Shown one piece after another: positions 59,758 through 64,000 of a stretch of 64,000 nt of DNA. Each line of letters opens with the position of its first letter. Within the stretch, counting starts at the first letter, position 1. The stretch is from Coprinus comatus. Lineage: Eukaryota > Basidiomycota > Agaricomycetes > Agaricales > Agaricaceae. The notes beneath the pieces are model-generated. The model did no database searches. It worked only from the letters and a program-made list of their open reading frames with translations, and was not told where the DNA came from. Location of the stretch: NCBI GenBank assembly GCA_034638255.1, contig JAWPGT010000044.1, positions 1-64,000 on the forward strand, given 5' to 3'. Both the position numbers and the translations under genes were made by a program.

Positions 59758-61820
59758 CTATTTCAACTCTTCAAGTCCTTGCTCAGCTGTTTCTATGACA
59801 CCGTCTATCATCCTCTGTCCAAGGGAAATCAGGTTTTCTGGAAGATTCCTTATGCTTGACGACGTGATGAGTTTGCCAACAGCCCAGAGGTCAACTTCTG
59901 TACCATGTCCATCTTGAAATACCTGTGGTGCATGAGTCCCATGATGCATATGTCGCGCTGCTTGTGCCGGGGGATACGCTGCATCTTCCCAGTCGATTAA
60001 GAACCATATCATAGGATCTGCATTGCTTCGCATGATATTCGGCCAACGAATGTCACGATGAATGATTTTGGGCTCGGTAGTGTGTAAGGCCTAGGGATCA
60101 TATCAACAAAGCCAATCAGAATGTAAGAAAGCATTACCTTCAGTGCCTGAAGGACACACATAACAGCATTTTTTACATCTTCTGGAGACTTCGGACCCGA
60201 GTCGATCCCTAGGGGTTCAAGCTCAACGAAACAAAGGTCGTGGCGGTCGATTTTAGCTTTGACAAGACGATCCACGTTGGGGACCTTTTTCGCTTCAAGG
60301 TAGCCATAAATTTTTTGGAGAAATGAGACACGATCTTGACCTTCGAATCGATAGGTCTTCCGTATTCCACATTTCATAAATTGAATTGATTTGCCACCCT
60401 CCCTAACGCAAGGATTGAGTTTTATGGGTGATTGGGTACAACAACGATGCTCACCGCGTGTTATCGAACATGTCAAGATCTACTCCCTTCTTCATGATTT
60501 GTTGCAGCGCACGGAGAACCTTGACAAGTTTTATCATTCTTGTCGCATTCCTGATACGTTCCTGCCTGTTCGACAAGTCCGCATCGATAATGTCCAGTAC
60601 TATTACTTGTGCATTTGGGCTGGAGACTGGGTTGGGGTGGATAGATACGATGGTGACCTTTGCACCCACAGCATGATAACCTGGATGTACATGAGCCACA
60701 AAGAGTCCTGCAAGGTAAAAATAATTACATACCGAGGACATAAGGTGCTGGATCATAAACCCATCGGGTTTTTTCAACGAGCTCCGCGCGAGGGTGGACC
60801 CCACCATATGCGGGCCGCTTCTCTTCGCCACGAAAAATACAGGTATTATCTAAGAAGAGGCCAAAATCAGGCCTGAAAGACCCAGTACACGTCGCTCTAT
60901 TGCTATTGCGAATCCATTCTTTAGTACCCAGACACGCAAGGAGTATTTTTAGAATATTGTCGTCCCAGAAGGAGTGGAAGGCATCTTCAGTAGAGACAGT
61001 ATCGGGAGTTATTGATGTAATCGCTGTTTTCAGTGCAGTCTGCATGATATCCGCGATCTCATCTTCGCTTTTCCTAAAAAGCTTCTCAAGGTCTTCTGGC
61101 AAGCATAGCTCATGAGGAAATCTTCCATCCGTCTGCAACAGAAGCTCCCAGTCGTAGTTAGAGATCGGTACTTTCTCCTCCATATCGAGAGGTCCTTCGA
61201 GATAGCCGTGGAGGTTGGTGAGTAATATATCGTTGTGAATTGGAAGGTTCCATTTGGATCTGAGCTGGATTATTATATCCTCTATAAATTGTAAGTTTTT
61301 GGTTAAACCAGGCACCAGAAAACCTACCTGCGACCTCACGCTTCCTCTTCTTGGTAAAAGCTGGGAGAAAAGGGTTGAGGGAGACTGGGTCATCACTAAG
61401 GTTTTTCGAGTAAAACGACTTACTACTAGGGGTTGAAGGCTGCCGAACGATGACGATGCAAATATTATCCTCGGGAAGTGGATCCTTGAATTCTTCGGAC
61501 AATGAACTTAAGGGGTCGAGTGGGACAGACTCCGTAATTTCCTTCAAGTACTCATTTGACCCCAATAAGGTTTGGCGTTGGGAACGAGGGATGGTAGCCT
61601 TTAGGAGTTGAATAAAACTACGAGATCTATGTCCCTCAGAGCTGAATCGACTCACCTTCCAGAGATCAAGTTGATCTGCACGACACCCAAGCTCCCTCTT
61701 CTCCTTGATCGCGTCCCTTAAACTCCCCACAGTTTTACCCGGCGCAATCTCAACAGGAAAAACACTTTGGACACGATCGCCAAGAACCCAACAGAAAAGT
61801 GTGAGACTATTATCAGACAT
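59758..61820 (-). CDS. CRN (crinkler)-like protein with C-terminal kinase-type domain
   Basis: ATG 61,820 opens MSDNSLTLFCWVLGD, then VFPVEIAPGKTVGSLRDAIK and ADQLDLWKATIP across an intron. This has the layout of the ubiquitin-like CRN header seen in oomycete and fungal crinklers (L-x-L-F-C start, DQLxLWK). The header ends with ICIVIVRQP, resembling the HVLVxxP motif that closes CRN headers. The body follows: NLSDDPVSLNPFLPAFTKKR, an intron at about 61,280-61,325, then QLRSKWNLPIHNDILLTNLH, STEDAFHSFWDDNILKIL and FRPDFGLFLDNTCIFRGEEK. The last exons carry a kinase-like lobe with IIHRDIRWPNIM and WFLIDWEDAAY, where DWE replaces DFG. TAG at 59,758. Introns are short and frames join. Roughly 600 residues. 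The body between 60,479 and 61,403 is duplicated exactly at 63,076-64,000. Confidence 0.8.
60479..61403 (-). repeat. Inverted repeat, left arm (at least 925 bp)
   Basis: Every overlapping open frame here has an identical counterpart at 63,076-64,000 on the opposite strand, and the coordinates mirror exactly with no offset (61,403 pairs with 63,076; 60,479 with 64,000). The break point is sharp: beyond 61,403 and before 63,076 similarity stops. The spacer is 1,672 bp. The right arm is cut by the window end, so the true length is unknown. Confidence 0.92.
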
Positions 61821-62633
61821 TGTATAGTGTTGGGCACCTGCTGTTGGCAGTGTTGGAGTATTTAAACTCCGCATAGTCTCCGCTCCTTCGTCATAAGTAT
61901 GAGGGAAGGAGTGGAGTGTGGAGGCGCTCACCTTGAAGACAAAGAAGGGATGGGAAGAAATCAAACGATTACGTTACTATGTGATGAGGGTGGGCAGCCC
62001 GACGTGGCTGGCTTGTTGCCGCCGGTGGTGGTAGTAGCAGTAGACTTGGGACACGAGCTATTATTGAGGCGCGGCGGAGCAGTAAGTTGGGGAGGGAGTA
62101 CAGAATAGACGAGAAACATACAGCTCACCTCATTAGTCTGACTCCATTCGCTCTTTCCGTCTCTCATAATCCTCTTGCCTTTCTCCATCTTTGACAGTAC
62201 CCCACCCACTACCAAGATCGGTTGCGACCTTTAAAGATGGCTCTCGGCTCATTCCAAGGTTGGCGCAGAACTCCCTATGAAGGGCGTATAAAGGAGGGAA
62301 ATGTTGCGCGAATATGAGAGTGCGAATGCCGAGTTAGGTGGAGTGGAAGAAAGGAGAGGAACTTGGGTGATGTAAGTTGAATTCGAGAGGCAGTGAGAGT
62401 TGGTCAGATAGAGTAAGTGATGTTGCAACGTGGAAGTACGTACTTTGACATTACAGCTGACAATCTTGAGAATAGTTTGTCGCTTTGCGTTGCAATGCAG
62501 GTAGGGCCGCTAGAAATTGGCCACTTTTTCGCAACTTTGCGGGCAACTCCATTGTTTCCTATGTTCTCTACATTAGTAAGCAAGTCTTGAACAGACAGGT
62601 GCCGCCAACACTCCCCTTTCTTCGACAACAACG
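61821..62633. promoter_or_regulatory. Divergent region between two CRN-like genes
   Basis: About 810 bp separate the outward-facing starts. The centre (about 61,985-62,085) is relatively GC-rich and on the minus strand contains an open frame (MEKGKRIMRDGKSEWSQTNE ...) with no family I recognise. No other gene is supported. Confidence 0.4.
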
Positions 62634-64000
62634 ATGTTTACCCATCTCAAACTCTTCTGCTGTATTGCTGAACCTCCCTACCAGACTCGATTCTCTGTGG
62701 AGATTGAACGAACAGGAACAGTTGACAATCTGAAGGATGCTATGAAGAAGAAGAAGGCGAATGACCTTAAGAATATTGATGCGGACCAACTTGAACTCTG
62801 GGTAGTGAGTGAGATACATAGTCCTTTTATCGAACCGCCTACGTCTGACTTCCTTCCTCCCAAAGCTGGAGAAAGCTATTCGCGTTGGTACTTTGAATTT
62901 TCGGCAAGAAATCGAGACACAGGCATCTTCACCCCAACAATATGGGACGTTTATGGAACCGGAATATAAGCTTGAACACTACTTTGGTGTTGAAATACCA
63001 GAAGAGTCTGTCCATATCATTGTAAAGCTTCCAGGTTCTGGTGAGTCGAGCTTTATACGTCATCTTAAAGATAATAACCTTAGTGATGACCCAGTCTCCC
63101 TCAACCCTTTTCTCCCAGCTTTTACCAAGAAGAGGAAGCGTGAGGTCGCAGGTAGGTTTTCTGGTGCCTGGTTTAACCAAAAACTTACAATTTATAGAGG
63201 ATATAATAATCCAGCTCAGATCCAAATGGAACCTTCCAATTCACAACGATATATTACTCACCAACCTCCACGGCTATCTCGAAGGACCTCTCGATATGGA
63301 GGAGAAAGTACCGATCTCTAACTACGACTGGGAGCTTCTGTTGCAGACGGATGGAAGATTTCCTCATGAGCTATGCTTGCCAGAAGACCTTGAGAAGCTT
63401 TTTAGGAAAAGCGAAGATGAGATCGCGGATATCATGCAGACTGCACTGAAAACAGCGATTACATCAATAACTCCCGATACTGTCTCTACTGAAGATGCCT
63501 TCCACTCCTTCTGGGACGACAATATTCTAAAAATACTCCTTGCGTGTCTGGGTACTAAAGAATGGATTCGCAATAGCAATAGAGCGACGTGTACTGGGTC
63601 TTTCAGGCCTGATTTTGGCCTCTTCTTAGATAATACCTGTATTTTTCGTGGCGAAGAGAAGCGGCCCGCATATGGTGGGGTCCACCCTCGCGCGGAGCTC
63701 GTTGAAAAAACCCGATGGGTTTATGATCCAGCACCTTATGTCCTCGGTATGTAATTATTTTTACCTTGCAGGACTCTTTGTGGCTCATGTACATCCAGGT
63801 TATCATGCTGTGGGTGCAAAGGTCACCATCGTATCTATCCACCCCAACCCAGTCTCCAGCCCAAATGCACAAGTAATAGTACTGGACATTATCGATGCGG
63901 ACTTGTCGAACAGGCAGGAACGTATCAGGAATGCGACAAGAATGATAAAACTTGTCAAGGTTCTCCGTGCGCTGCAACAAATCATGAAGAAGGGAGTAGA
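62634..64000 (+). CDS. Second CRN (crinkler)-like protein, 3' end off window
   Basis: ATG 62,634 opens MFTHLKLFCCIAEPPYQTRF, then VEIERTGTVDNLKDAMKKKK and DADQLELWV, a CRN header distinct from that of the neighbour. An intron (about 62,805-62,868) leads to LEKAIRVGTLNFRQEIETQA and EESVHIIVKLPGSGESSF, again an HVLVxxP-like header end. From NLSDDPVSLNPFLPAFTKKR onward the protein is residue-for-residue the same as the first CRN-like protein, through the intron at about 63,153-63,198, EDAFHSFWDDN, FRPDFGLFLDN and the exon beginning GLFVAHVHPGYHAVGAK. The kinase-like lobe would lie beyond 64,000. The frame is intact as far as it can be read. Confidence 0.8.
63076..64000 (+). repeat. Inverted repeat, right arm (truncated by window end)
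   Basis: Partner of 60,479-61,403. It begins abruptly within the codon run before NLSDDPVS and contains both exon and intron sequence of the CRN body, all identical to the left arm as far as the six-frame comparison shows. Confidence 0.92.

Noticed and set aside
61961..62215. Possible small gene in the spacer between the CRN-like genes
   Set aside because: The frame is GC-rich and open but has no known motif; it may be part of the promoter region.

Overview
The window looks like nuclear DNA of a basidiomycete, most likely an Agaricomycete. Genes on both strands are packed closely and broken by many short introns of about 45-70 bp with GT...AG ends. The families present include FunK1-type fungal kinases, a DUF6534 membrane protein, F-box proteins, CON-6 proteins, a GH71 glucanase, Ser/Thr-rich secreted proteins and CRN (crinkler)-like proteins. 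No rRNA, CRISPR array or clear transposon was seen. Exon boundaries come from reading splice sites and family motifs by eye, so small errors are possible.

Layout. Bases 1-7.5 kb hold two minus-strand chromatin/transcription genes, an Sds3-like HDAC subunit (running off the left edge) and the Paf1-complex subunit RTF1. RTF1 is divergent from a Hikeshi/OPI10 gene at 7.9-8.8 kb. A tRNA-Arg(ACG), a single-exon F-box gene, a decayed tRNA copy and an NAD(P)-binding Rossmann gene follow to 13.4 kb. From 14.3 to 24.8 kb is a duplicated accessory block: a decayed fragment of a molybdopterin-binding-domain gene, a disrupted FunK1 kinase, an intact FunK1 kinase and the intact molybdopterin-domain gene. 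25-26 kb holds a Kre9/Knh1-like GPI-anchored Ser/Thr-rich protein. 28-32 kb holds a decayed kinase fragment and a tandem duplication of secreted Ser/Thr-rich genes. 33.7-37.3 kb holds GH71 and a DUF2156 aminoacyl-transferase-like gene.

38.2-48.3 kb is a housekeeping run: SYF2 (splicing), UPF3 (nonsense-mediated decay), ORC3 and MCM4 (origin licensing). ORC3 and MCM4 are divergent and only 72 bp apart, with ACGCGA/ACGCGC repeats between them. 49-50.2 kb holds two decayed kinase-like fragments. 51.8-59.4 kb holds a secreted App1-like phosphatase-domain protein, two divergent CON-6 genes, a DUF6534 membrane protein and an alpha/beta hydrolase. 59.8-64.0 kb holds two head-to-head CRN-like genes. 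They have different N-terminal headers, but from just after the header they are identical over at least 925 bp as an inverted repeat. This is the most unusual structure in the window.

A second theme is frame integrity. Several normally essential single-copy genes (MCM4, ORC3, UPF3, the Sds3-like gene) need one-base corrections, nearly all a missing base in a short homopolymer or simple repeat, while neighbours such as RTF1, SYF2, GH71 and the DUF2156 gene read through cleanly. Residual indels in the consensus explain this best.
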